A stretch of DNA of 59,747 nt. Source: JBKQVT01 sp052139835. Lineage in GTDB: Bacteria; Planctomycetota; Planctomycetia; Pirellulales; Thermoguttaceae. The translations under genes were made by a program, and so were the position numbers. Every line of letters starts with the position of its first letter. Position 1 is the stretch's first letter. This document shows positions 7,093 to 14,822 of this stretch, piece by piece. The stretch covers positions 1 to 59,747 of the forward strand of contig JBKQVT010000026.1 in the NCBI GenBank assembly GCA_052139835.1, in the 5' to 3' direction. Below the pieces are notes generated by a model, which was not told the origin of the DNA, did not search any database, and was given only the letters and a program-made list of their open reading frames with translations.

Positions 7093-8236
7093 TTCGCTTG
7101 CCGCGGGCCGGGCGATGGTGCATACCGCGGGGGCCCTCGGCGGCGGCACCGTCGGATTGGCTGCCCAAAGAAACCTCGCCCGCCAGGTCCAGCACCGCCG
7201 AGAGGACCTCTTCCGGCGTGACCTGGCGGAGACAGTTGCCGTGTCCCTGCGGGCAGACGCTGTGGAAGCAGTATTTGCAAGGGACATCGCGGGAGACGAC
7301 GCGATGGGGGACCGCCCAGGGCGTGCGATCCGGGGCCGTCAGGGCGTAGATATCGACCACCGGCGTGCCCACCGCCGCGGCCAGGTGGACCGGGGCGGTG
7401 TTGTTGCTTATCAGCAGCGGGGCCAAGGCCAGCAGGCCGGCCAGGTGGGCCACGTCGAGGTAGCCGACCAGCGACTCCGCCGGGGCGTCCATGGCGGCGC
7501 AGATCCCCTCGACCAACGCCCGATCGGCCTCGGTCCCTGTAAATACCACGCGGCAGTCGTGTTGGCGGACGAGCATCCGCGCCAGGGCGGCGAACGACTC
7601 CGGGGGCCAGCGCCGCGCGGGGGCGGTGGCGCCGGGATGGATCACCACCCAGGGCTCGCCGGCCTGGAAACCGCGTTTCAGGAGCAGCCCCTCGACGTCC
7701 ACGAGCACCTGCTCCGGCACAGCCAACGACAGCCGTTGGTCGTCGGTGTGGCAGCCGACCGCGGCCACGAGGTCCAACTGCCGCTGCACCTCGTGTCGGA
7801 CGGGGCCGGCCGGCTCGGTTTCCGGCACGGGGTCCGTGAGGAGCTGGCAGAGGTTCTCCTGGGAGTAGGCCAGCCGCCGCGGAATGGTGCCCAGGTAGCA
7901 GAGCATGGCCGCCGGCAGCGGGTCCTGGCCGTGGCGTGTGAAGATCACGGCGGCGTCGAACCCCCAATGGCGGAACTGATCGATCAGTTGCACCTCGGCG
8001 TCGGGCGGACGCTCCGCGCTGCCGCAGCGCGTCCACAGGGCCTCGTAGCGGAAGACGGCGTCGATTTCGGGGCACAGCCGGGCGGTCTGGGCCCCGGAGG
8101 GCGAGGTGAGCATCGCCAAGCGGCAGCCAGGAAACGTCTGCCGGATCGCCCGCAACGCCGGGGTCGTCAGCAGCAACCCGCTCATCGTATCCAGGCGGAC
8201 ACAAAGCACGCGTTGGACATCGCTCCAGGGGACCAT
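7067..8236 (-). CDS. Glycosyltransferase family 9 (heptosyltransferase-like)
   Basis: A 389-residue GT-B enzyme of the ADP-heptose:LPS heptosyltransferase superfamily (GT9). It shows the N-terminal VLCVRLDTMSGLLLTTPALRA block, the mid-protein WVVIHPGATAPARRWP and the donor-site SNNTAPVHLAAAVGTPVV. The Cys-rich tail CKYCFHSVCPQGHGNC is also usual in this family. It would add a sugar to an envelope glycan. I choose ATG 8236 because GAAGGA lies 8 nt upstream; in-frame ATGs at 8254 and 8269 lack a site. The last residues (GLGIGD) are encoded by heptamer repeat, suggesting the native end was extended. Confidence 0.85.
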   Translation of the reverse strand: MVPWSDVQRVLCVRLDTMSGLLLTTPALRAIRQTFPGCRLAMLTSPSGAQTARLCPEIDAVFRYEALWTRCGSAERPPDAEVQLIDQFRHWGFDAAVIFTRHGQDPLPAAMLCYLGTIPRRLAYSQENLCQLLTDPVPETEPAGPVRHEVQRQLDLVAAVGCHTDDQRLSLAVPEQVLVDVEGLLLKRGFQAGEPWVVIHPGATAPARRWPPESFAALARMLVRQHDCRVVFTGTEADRALVEGICAAMDAPAESLVGYLDVAHLAGLLALAPLLISNNTAPVHLAAAVGTPVVDIYALTAPDRTPWAVPHRVVSRDVPCKYCFHSVCPQGHGNCLRQVTPEEVLSAVLDLAGEVSLGSQSDGAAAEGPRGMHHRPARGKRREGLGIGD

Positions 8237-8367
8237 CGACGCGTTCCTTCGCATGGGGCACGAGGACAAGGAACCATCCGGTTGGCTTAGCCCGCTGGTG
8301 CAAAGCAGTCGGCAATTCTAGCACGCTTCGTCAGAAAAGGAAATACCACAGTGTAACGATTTACAGT

Positions 8368-8402
8368 GATAAGGCGGAGGGCGGAGGGGGGAAGGAGGGA
8401 AA
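8368..8402. repeat. Heptamer repeat, locus 5 (single arm)
   Basis: AAGGCGGAGGGCGGAGGGGG-type purine heptamers only; no pyrimidine arm follows. It is located 25 bp before a promoter. Confidence 0.7.
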
Positions 8403-8426
8403 CACGGAGGCCGAGAGCGAAGCCAG

Positions 8427-8456
8427 TTGACATTCCCGGCCGAAAACCGATACAAT
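8427..8456 (+). promoter_or_regulatory. Sigma70-type promoter
   Basis: TTGACA (8427-8432) and TACAAT (8451-8456) with an 18-bp spacer, 45 bp before the ATG at 8501. Confidence 0.75.
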
Positions 8457-8500
8457 ACGCGAGGGCTTGGTGCGGAAGGGCCAGCGGGGAGGGTCTTCTT

Positions 8501-9373
8501 ATGCGAGCCGCTTCTTTGTCGGTTCTGGTGGGCGTTTGTCTGGCCGGCGGGCAACTCCTGGCCCAACAGGTCGGAGTGCGTACCCCCTTCACGACGACCA
8601 ACAACAGCTTCTTCGAGCAGAACAGCGTCAGTTGGTCAGGCAATTGGGGCGGCGTCCACTTCCAATTCGGCACGCCGACCCTCGCCACCCCGACGTTCGG
8701 CAGCCCCGCCCCCGGGGCCGGACTGAGCACCGGTTTCAGCATCAACAACGGCAATTCCAACCTCAATTTCGGCTTGAGCCTCAGTCAAGGGGCTCGGCAA
8801 AGCCTGGTGAGCCAGACTCCGATGCTCACGCTGACCAACGGCCAGCCGGGATTCATGTCGGACACCTCGCAGACGCCTTTCGTGATTGGCCAGGTGCCCG
8901 TGGTCGGCGGCGCCAGTCCGATGCTCGGCAACGTTCCCACGGTCCCCGCGGTGGATCCCGGTGCGGCCGCGGGCGATGGGACGGGCGTGCCCGGCTGGGT
9001 GAACCCGCAGGTGAAAGAGATGGTCCAGCGGTGGGCGGCTGGTGCGGGCCAGCAGCAGGCGGGCGGCGGGCAAGCCCCGGTCGGCAACTCGGCGGCGGCC
9101 CAGGCGGCCCGGCGGCTCTTTGCCGCCCAAGAGAGTTCGGCGGGCCGGGCAGCCCCCAGCGTCGCCGAAGCCCGCCGCTTCCACGAGTTGGAGCAGGCCG
9201 CCGGAGCCGCCGATCTCAATGTCCTCATGGAGCGGGCCCGCACCGCCGAGGAAGAGGGCAAGCCGGGCGTGGCCAAGATCTACTACCAGATGGTAGTCAA
9301 GCGTGCCTCGGGCGATCTGAAGTCCCAGGCCCGCGATCGTCTTGAAGCCCTCCGCACCAGCACCACCCGCTGA
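8501..9373 (+). CDS. Secreted protein of unknown function
   Basis: A 290-residue exported protein. Residues 1-21 are a signal peptide (cleavage likely at LLAQQ). About 22-120 is a low-complexity Asn/Ser/Gly/Phe-rich region that looks like beta-structure. About 150-215 is Gly/Ala/Gln-rich linker. The last 80 residues (EARRFHELEQAAGAADLN ... VAKIYYQMVVKRA) look like a TPR-like helical pair. I do not recognise a named family, though planctomycetes carry many proteins with this organisation. The start follows GGGAGGG and a good promoter; longer frames run into repeat. Confidence 0.75.
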   Translation: MRAASLSVLVGVCLAGGQLLAQQVGVRTPFTTTNNSFFEQNSVSWSGNWGGVHFQFGTPTLATPTFGSPAPGAGLSTGFSINNGNSNLNFGLSLSQGARQSLVSQTPMLTLTNGQPGFMSDTSQTPFVIGQVPVVGGASPMLGNVPTVPAVDPGAAAGDGTGVPGWVNPQVKEMVQRWAAGAGQQQAGGGQAPVGNSAAAQAARRLFAAQESSAGRAAPSVAEARRFHELEQAAGAADLNVLMERARTAEEEGKPGVAKIYYQMVVKRASGDLKSQARDRLEALRTSTTR

Positions 9374-9516
9374 CGGCGGAAGGTGCTCCGGTTGTAACGG
9401 CTTTCCCACCTTGGCAAATCTAACCGGCCCACACGCAGGCGTCGAGGGTCAAGCCGGTCTCAGCGGGCACTCGATAATGTGTCAGGGCAGTCCTTGCCTG
9501 CGCGCACCGTCCAGGT

Positions 9517-9632
9517 CCCCTCGCCCTCCAGGAGAGGGTTAGGGTGAGGGGAATGGGCGCAAGTGCTAACGTCCTGGATCACGAGCTTCCTACACTTCGC
9601 CCTCACCCTGGCCCTCTCCCGGAGGGAGAGGG
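9517..9632. repeat. Paired CTCTCCC palindromic repeats, copies 3 and 4
   Basis: Two copies: about 9517-9551 (CCCCTCGCCCTCCAGGAGAGGG, tail TTAGGGTGAGGGG) and about 9600-9632 (CCTCACCCTGGCCCTCTCCC, then GGAGGGAGAGGGG). They occupy most of the gap before motA; in one frame they read as HPGPLPEGEGT, which falsely lengthens the motA reading frame. Confidence 0.8.
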
Positions 9633-9678
9633 GACTCGCACGGCGGCGCCCACCGTACACGCCTACGAGACCCGGACC

Positions 9679-10461
9679 ATGGAAATCAGCACCATCCTCG
9701 GCCTGATCCTCGGCTTCGCCATGATGGTGGGGGTGCTGATGGTCGGCGAGTCGCGGATCTCGCTGACCAAGTTTGTCGATCCGCCGGCCATGATGATGGT
9801 CTTTGGCGGGGCGGTCGCGGTGACGCTGGTGGGCTTCCCCTTGAAGCAGGTGCTGAACATCTTCGGCATCCTCAAGAAGCCGTTCTTCAGCAAGCCCGAA
9901 CGCCCCGGCGAGTTGATCGACGAGATCGTCCACCTGGCCGAGATCGCCCGCCGGGAGGGCCTGCTGGCCCTGGAGAGCAAGACCAAGGAGATCAAAGACC
10001 CCTTCGTCACGCTGGGGATCCAGCTCTCGGTCGACGGCACCCGTAGCGAGGTGGTCGAGGAGATCCTGCGGACCGAGATCGAGGCCCTCGAAGGGCGGCA
10101 CCGCGAGGCCAAGAAAATCCTCGAGCTGATGGGCCGCTGCGGCCCGGCCTTCGGCATGATCGCCACCCTGCTGGGCCTGATCCTCATGCTCGGCAACCTC
10201 GACAATCCCGACACCATCGGACCGTCGATGGCCGTGGCCCTGATCGGCACCCTCTACGGGGCGGTCATGGCGAACCTGGTGTGCATCCCCTTGGGCGAAA
10301 AGCTCAGCTACCTGAGCCATCAGGAGATGCTCACCAAGCAGATCATCATCAAGGGCATCCTCTCGATCCAGGCCGGCGACAACCCCCGCGTCGTCCGCCA
10401 GAAGCTCGACACCTTCCTGCCGCCGAAGCTCCGCCGCCGGGCCCTGGGAGAGGCGGCCTAA
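9679..10461 (+). CDS. motA: Flagellar motor stator protein MotA
   Basis: A 260-residue MotA/TolQ/ExbB-family proton-channel subunit. Four membrane segments are visible: about 2-22, 33-52, 150-172 (GMIATLLGLILMLGNL) and 180-205 (MAVALIGTLYGAVMANLVCIPLG). Between the second and third is a long cytoplasmic loop with the charged residues that contact the rotor (REGLLALESK, DGTRSEVVEEIL). PPAMMMVFGG is the standard MotA start of TM2. It pairs with the next gene, 4 bp away. No other flagellar gene is in the window. Confidence 0.93.
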   Translation: MEISTILGLILGFAMMVGVLMVGESRISLTKFVDPPAMMMVFGGAVAVTLVGFPLKQVLNIFGILKKPFFSKPERPGELIDEIVHLAEIARREGLLALESKTKEIKDPFVTLGIQLSVDGTRSEVVEEILRTEIEALEGRHREAKKILELMGRCGPAFGMIATLLGLILMLGNLDNPDTIGPSMAVALIGTLYGAVMANLVCIPLGEKLSYLSHQEMLTKQIIIKGILSIQAGDNPRVVRQKLDTFLPPKLRRRALGEAA

Positions 10462-10465
10462 GCCC

Positions 10466-11209
10466 ATGGCCTCCAAACCGGAAGAAAAACCCGACGGCGC
10501 CCCGGAGTGGATGGTCTCCTTCGCCGACATGATCACCATCATGATGTCGTTCTTCGTCATCATGTTCGCCCTGGCCTCCGGCGATGCCGCCAAGGCCAAA
10601 CGCAGCAGCAAGCAACAGCAGGCGGCCATCGACTCGCTGAACTATCGCTTCGGGCCCAAGTGGCAGCCGTTTGCCAGTTGGGGAGTGATGCCGGGCACCT
10701 CGCCGGCCCCCCACGCCGGCAGCCGCGACAAGACCAAGGGCCCCACCCGCCCCGTGAGCGACCCTGCCGGCGAGGTCAAAGTCCTCCGCAAAGAACAGGC
10801 GCGGATTCGCGTCCCCGGCCAGGGCGACCGCACGGTCATCGGCGGCATCGTCTTCTTCGACGACGGCGCCAGCCGGGTTAGCGCGGAGCAGACCGCGCGG
10901 CTGAAGATCATCGCCGCCGAACTGGCCGGAAAGCCGCAGGAGGTCGAGGTCCTCGGCCATGCCTCCCGGCGGCCGCTGCCGCGGGGCTCGTCGTACCACG
11001 ACCGCTGGGACCTGGCCTACGCCCGCTGCCGCCAGACGGTCGAGCTTTTGCGCTCTTGGAAGATCGACGCGGCGCGGCTGCGGATCGGGGTGGTCGAGAC
11101 CAGCGGGTCGGCCACCTCCGGCGATGCGGCCGGTCCCGGCGAGGACTCCCAGGTGGATATCTACTTGACCGACCTCCTGCCGGAGAAGTACACGACGGCT
11201 GCGCCGTAG
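10466..11209 (+). CDS. motB: Flagellar motor stator protein MotB
   Basis: A 247-residue MotB-type protein. Residues about 14-36 (EWMVSFADMITIMMSFFVIMF) are the single membrane helix with the proton-binding Asp of the SFADMIT motif. About 140-245 is an OmpA-like peptidoglycan-binding domain (FFDDGASRVSAEQ, VEVLGHASRRPLP, YARCRQTVELL). With MotA it forms the ion-driven stator anchored to the wall. The linker is short and basic. It is co-directional with motA with 4 bp between, so translationally linked. Confidence 0.92.
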   Translation: MASKPEEKPDGAPEWMVSFADMITIMMSFFVIMFALASGDAAKAKRSSKQQQAAIDSLNYRFGPKWQPFASWGVMPGTSPAPHAGSRDKTKGPTRPVSDPAGEVKVLRKEQARIRVPGQGDRTVIGGIVFFDDGASRVSAEQTARLKIIAAELAGKPQEVEVLGHASRRPLPRGSSYHDRWDLAYARCRQTVELLRSWKIDAARLRIGVVETSGSATSGDAAGPGEDSQVDIYLTDLLPEKYTTAAP

Positions 11210-11245
11210 GGGCCGGGGGCCAGGGACCAGGGGTCGGGGGTGAGG
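11209..11245. repeat. Heptamer repeat, locus 6 (single arm)
   Basis: Purine-rich 7-mers GGGGCCG, GGGGCCA, GGGACCA, GGGGTCG, GGGGTGA run from the motB stop to the next promoter. Confidence 0.8.
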
Positions 11246-11247
11246 GG

Positions 11248-11276
11248 TTGCCGTTTGTGGCTTCCTCGTGTACAAT
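11248..11276 (+). promoter_or_regulatory. Sigma70-type promoter
   Basis: TTGCCG (11248-11253) and TACAAT (11271-11276), 17-bp spacer, serving the two small genes that follow. Confidence 0.65.
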
Positions 11277-11333
11277 CTGGGCTTCCCCTGCCGGTGGGGC
11301 AGTCAACCGTTGCCGTATCAGGGAGACCTGCCG

Positions 11334-11504
11334 ATGAAGATTGAGCGGACTTTCGAGGTCGAGAAGGAGACCAAGAACACCATTCGATACACGGAGGTGG
11401 CCGAAGGCCAGCCCCCGGTGATCGGCACGATCTACGTGCAGAAGTGGGCCTTGAAGGAGACCCCGAAGAAACTCAAACTGACCCTGGAAAGCGAAGAGGA
11501 GTAG
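11334..11504 (+). CDS. Small conserved-looking protein, unknown function
   Basis: A 56-residue hydrophilic protein (MKIERTFEVEKETKNTIRY, IGTIYVQKWALKE). The alternating pattern suggests a small beta-sheet protein that could bind a partner or nucleic acid. It has its own promoter and a start at ATG 11334 after GGAGACCTGCCG. It is followed 4 bp later by a second small gene. I do not know a function for it. Confidence 0.7.
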   Translation: MKIERTFEVEKETKNTIRYTEVAEGQPPVIGTIYVQKWALKETPKKLKLTLESEEE

Positions 11505-11508
11505 TGCT

Positions 11509-11685
11509 GTGGGCAAAGTGGCGGTGAATGCCAAGTTGATGGCCGTGAAGTTGGCCTTGGCCGAGAAGTACGAGCATCTGGCGGCGGTGGTCAAGAGCAA
11601 GCCGCGGCGGGCCGTCTGGCAGCGGATGGCCGAGAAGCATCGCCGCCAGGCCGCCGACCTCCAGCGTGCCGCGGAACAGGGCTGA
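11509..11685 (+). CDS. Small basic helical protein, unknown function
   Basis: A 58-codon frame starting with GTG at 11509, 4 bp after the previous stop, encoding a Lys/Arg/Ala-rich peptide (KVAVNAKLMAVKLALAEKYE ... WQRMAEKHRRQAADLQRAA). It looks like one or two amphipathic helices. The tight spacing and sensible ribosome-binding site (GAAGAGGAG) support translation. Function unknown; co-transcription with the preceding gene is likely. Confidence 0.6.
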   Translation: MGKVAVNAKLMAVKLALAEKYEHLAAVVKSKPRRAVWQRMAEKHRRQAADLQRAAEQG

Positions 11686-11815
11686 GCCGAGCCGGCTTTC
11701 TTGTCTCCTTACAAGCGAGCCGCCGGGCTTGCCCCGGCGGTTGCGTTGTCGCGCCAACGACGCGACGATCGCTGCGGCGCCTCTCGAATCCTGAGAACCA
11801 TGGAGAGCAAGAACC

Positions 11816-12862
11816 ATGTCTGGTTCCGGGCAAGAGGACTTCTTCAAGAATCTGTTCCAGCCCCCACCGCCGGCCGGCGCGGAGGCCGCGCCCCTTGACG
11901 CCGTGCCCGTCGAGGAAGTCCCCGAAGTGCCTCCTCCGCCCAACCCCTTCGAGGAGTCGGTCCTCGAGGAATTGGAGAAGATCCGCAATCCCAAGGGCAA
12001 CTGGACGCAGGCCGTGATGGTCCTGGTGGTTTCGCTGCTGTTGTTCCTTGCGTTGGGAATGGGAAGCCACCCCATCGCCTTCACCGCGACCTTGGTCGGC
12101 ATCTTGTTCTTTCACGAGTTGGGGCATTATGTGGGGATGCGGATCTTCGGCTACCGCAACGTGCGGATGTTCTTCATACCACTGTTCGGCGCAGCCGTCT
12201 CCGGACAGAAAACCAACGCCAAGAGCTACCAGGAGGCGATCGTCAGCCTGCTGGGACCGGTGCCGGGATTGTGTCTGGCCGCCGTGCTCCTGGTGGCGGC
12301 CCTGGTCCCCGTCTTCAGTCGCGACTGCCGAAACGGCTTGCTCTGGGTCGCGATCCTGTTGGGGCTGATCAACGGCTTCAACCTGCTGCCGATCTATCCG
12401 TTGGACGGTGGGCGGCTGCTGAACCAGATTCTGTTCTCCCGCAATCGCTACCTGGAGAGCGCCTTCCAGTTTCTCGCGGCCATCGCGCTGGTGGCCTATG
12501 GCGCCACTCACGGCAAGATATTCCTCTGCGTCTTCGGCGTCTTGATCCTGCCGGCGGTCACAGCCACGTTCAAGACGAACATGATCGCCCGCAATGTGGG
12601 CCGGCAATTCCCGGGCGAGCTGCCGCCCATCAACGGGCCGATTCCGCCGGCCATCTTCCGGGCCGTCGTTCAGGGGGTGAAGGCCAAGTCGCCGGCCCTG
12701 AAGACCGCCAAGGGCATGGCCGGCGTGGTGTTCCGGGTCTGGGAGAAGATGCACGCTCGACCGCCCGGCGCCGTTGCCACCGCGGCGCTGCTGGCCGTCT
12801 ATCTGCTGGCGTGGCTGCTCACGCTCCCCTGGATTGCCCTCTTCATGTTGGGCAAGCGGTAA
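11816..12862 (+). CDS. Membrane metalloprotease, peptidase M50 (site-2 protease)
   Basis: A 348-residue intramembrane zinc protease. After a Pro/Glu-rich cytoplasmic N-terminus (1-60), membrane segments follow with the zinc site H100-E-L-G-H104 and the third ligand in NLLPIYPLDGG (Asp197). Four to six helices are visible, the last near the C-terminus (ALLAVYLLAWLLTLPWIALF). M50 proteases cut membrane-bound regulators such as anti-sigma factors; the substrate is unknown. There is no PDZ domain, so it belongs to the minimal subgroup. It stands alone. Confidence 0.88.
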   Translation: MSGSGQEDFFKNLFQPPPPAGAEAAPLDAVPVEEVPEVPPPPNPFEESVLEELEKIRNPKGNWTQAVMVLVVSLLLFLALGMGSHPIAFTATLVGILFFHELGHYVGMRIFGYRNVRMFFIPLFGAAVSGQKTNAKSYQEAIVSLLGPVPGLCLAAVLLVAALVPVFSRDCRNGLLWVAILLGLINGFNLLPIYPLDGGRLLNQILFSRNRYLESAFQFLAAIALVAYGATHGKIFLCVFGVLILPAVTATFKTNMIARNVGRQFPGELPPINGPIPPAIFRAVVQGVKAKSPALKTAKGMAGVVFRVWEKMHARPPGAVATAALLAVYLLAWLLTLPWIALFMLGKR

Positions 12863-12923
12863 TTCGGCCACGAAGGTTCTTTGGCGTAGGGAAGTTCCTG
12901 TTGCGGCCCGGTCGCCGTCCATC

Positions 12924-13334
12924 TCACGCCAGAACTTCGACGGCGATGTCCGGAAAACTCCGCAGCCGAACGTCATGGGTCAGAAGCCGCTGGCAGCCGT
13001 TCTCGATCGCGGTCGCCAGATGCAAGCAGTCCATGGGACGGAAATTGTGCCGTGCTCGAATCAGCGCGGCCCGGTCGCACACCGCAGCGGTAATGGCCGC
13101 CACGTCCACGTCGTCTGAACCAAAGTAACCGTGGTACGCTGAAAGCGTCACGGCGTCGTTCATCCTCAAGGGGCGCACACTGCACTCCATCCGCACCAGG
13201 TCACTAACCACCAATCGCTGTCCTTGGGCGATCAGGTCCTGAATATACTGTGCGGCGACCCTCCCGAGATCGGGCGTCCGCTCGACCAGGTAGATGACGA
13301 TGTTGGTGTCGAGAAAGACGGACACGATCGTCAC
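12924..13334 (-). CDS. VapC-type PIN-domain toxin
   Basis: A 136-residue PIN nuclease, the RNase toxin of a type II pair. Acidic metal-binding residues are seen in VFLDTNIVIYL (Asp9), RMECSVRP, NFRPMDCLHLATA and LLTHDVRL. Members cleave tRNA or rRNA. The start overlaps the end of the upstream antitoxin gene by 4 nt (ATGA), typical for co-translation. Confidence 0.9.
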   Translation of the reverse strand: MTIVSVFLDTNIVIYLVERTPDLGRVAAQYIQDLIAQGQRLVVSDLVRMECSVRPLRMNDAVTLSAYHGYFGSDDVDVAAITAAVCDRAALIRARHNFRPMDCLHLATAIENGCQRLLTHDVRLRSFPDIAVEVLA

Positions 13335-13633
13335 CCCTGTCGATCCGAAGGCCGCTGCCGGACCGACTCGATGTCGCGCATCCGCGATTCGTCCTCGTCG
13401 CGCATGGCGTCGATTTCGGCGTCAATGTCTTCGGCCGGCCGCGCGACCATGCCTTGGGCTTCACGCTGGGCCCAAATGTCCTCCAGCACCCGAAGGGTTG
13501 GCCTCCGTGTTGCCGTCGCCAGGGCTTGTACGGTGACAGACACCGGGCCGGGGGGAAGGTTAACCTTCTCTTCGACTTGCAGCGTTCCGTCTGGTCGAAT
13601 TTGACCGTGAAGGACCAAGGGTTGGCTAGGCAT
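13331..13633 (-). CDS. Antitoxin of the PIN toxin pair
   Basis: A 100-residue protein whose N-terminal half (PSQPLVLHGQIRPDGTLQVE, KVNLPPGPVSVTVQAL) is beta-rich and fits a DNA- or partner-binding domain. The acidic C-terminal half (DIDAEIDAMRDEDESR) is suited to wrap and block the toxin. It precedes and overlaps the PIN gene. I start at ATG 13633; the upstream frame lacks a ribosome-binding site. The antitoxin role is inferred from position and layout. Confidence 0.75.
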   Translation of the reverse strand: MPSQPLVLHGQIRPDGTLQVEEKVNLPPGPVSVTVQALATATRRPTLRVLEDIWAQREAQGMVARPAEDIDAEIDAMRDEDESRMRDIESVRQRPSDRQG

Positions 13634-13673
13634 GATTACGGCTCCCGTGCGAAGAGGCTCTCCGCACCCTATT

Positions 13674-14822
13674 CTACCCCTCCTCGCGGGCCATCCGCAA
13701 GAGCACCGGCGGAACCGCATCGTCCTCGTCCGAGGCGTCGGCCAAGTCGAGGGGCTCGATCAGGCCGCCTTGCTGCAAAATCGCCTCGGCCTGTTCCATC
13801 AGTTCTTCATAAGGGCGGTCGCCCGCCACGTCGTCTATCGCTGCGGCGCCGGTACCCGATTCCATATTCACCGTGCGATCGACGAGGTAGAGCGGGCGGC
13901 CGCGGACCTGATCGTAAATGCGGATCACGTACTCGCCCAGGATGGAAATCCCCAGGGCGTTGATGGCCCCGAAAAAACTGCCGATGAGCACGTAGGATGT
14001 CCAACCGGGAATGGCCAGCGTGGTAAAGAGCTTGCAGCCGAGCGAAAACGCGCTGAGCCCCAGGAACACAGCCGCCGCCGTGGCCCCGATCACGTGGAAG
14101 ATTGCCAGTGGCAGCGTCGAGAAGGAGAACATCGCCGTCTTTGCCAGGCGCACGAGGCCGGCCAGCGACACCCGCGGATGCTCGTCGTAGCGGGCATTGC
14201 GCTCGACGACAACGCCGGCCTGGCGGAAGCCGACCCAGCCCCGCAGCCCGGGGAAGTAGCGGTCGTTTTCTCCCAGGGCGACGATCTGCCGGGCCACCCG
14301 GCGATCGACGAGGCCGAAAATCCCCGCGTCCGCCGGGATCGGCACCGTGGCCACCCGCGACATGAGCCAATGAAACGAGTGGAAGGCCGCCCGTTTCAGG
14401 GCGTTTTCCTTGCGCTGGGTGCGAACGGCATAGACCACTTCGTAGCCGGCCAGCCACTTGGCGACGAACTGTCCGATGGCCTCGGGGGTGTCTTGCAGAT
14501 CGGAATCCATCAGCACGACGGCATCGCCGCGGCAGTGGGCCAGGCCGGCCTGGACGGCCGCCTGGTGGCCGAAATTCCGCGACAGGTGGACGACCCGCAC
14601 GCGGCGGTCCGCCGCGGCCAGGCGGTCCAGCACCCGCGGGCTCTGGTCGCTGGAGCCGTCGTCGACGAAGATGACTTCGTGGTTCGGCGTACAGCCGGTC
14701 AAGGCATCCTGGATCCGCCGCAACAATTCTACCAGCACGCAGGCCTCGTTGTAGACGGGCACGACCACGCTGATCATCATGCCCTCGGGCAGCAACCGCT
14801 CGGCAAAGAGGTCGTAACTCAT
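13674..14822 (-). CDS. Glycosyltransferase family 2, membrane-anchored (DPM1/GtrB-like)
   Basis: A 382-residue GT-A enzyme that probably transfers a sugar to undecaprenyl or dolichol-type phosphate on the cytoplasmic face. The catalytic half shows SVVVPVYNEA, FVDDGSSD and VLMDSDLQDTPE (DxD region). Two hydrophobic segments follow (about 230-255, 265-290), then the amphipathic VIRIYDQVRGRPLYLVD typical of GtrB. A 60-residue acidic tail is extra. It overlaps the upstream YfhO gene by 4 nt (ATGA), so they form an operon for envelope glycosylation. Confidence 0.88.
   Translation of the reverse strand: MSYDLFAERLLPEGMMISVVVPVYNEACVLVELLRRIQDALTGCTPNHEVIFVDDGSSDQSPRVLDRLAAADRRVRVVHLSRNFGHQAAVQAGLAHCRGDAVVLMDSDLQDTPEAIGQFVAKWLAGYEVVYAVRTQRKENALKRAAFHSFHWLMSRVATVPIPADAGIFGLVDRRVARQIVALGENDRYFPGLRGWVGFRQAGVVVERNARYDEHPRVSLAGLVRLAKTAMFSFSTLPLAIFHVIGATAAAVFLGLSAFSLGCKLFTTLAIPGWTSYVLIGSFFGAINALGISILGEYVIRIYDQVRGRPLYLVDRTVNMESGTGAAAIDDVAGDRPYEELMEQAEAILQQGGLIEPLDLADASDEDDAVPPVLLRMAREEG

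Noticed and set aside
9544..9678. N-terminal extension of MotA by 45 codons
   Set aside because: The extension reads through CTCTCCC palindromes (HPGPLPEGEGT) and lacks a ribosome-binding site; MEISTILGLILGF is the normal MotA start.
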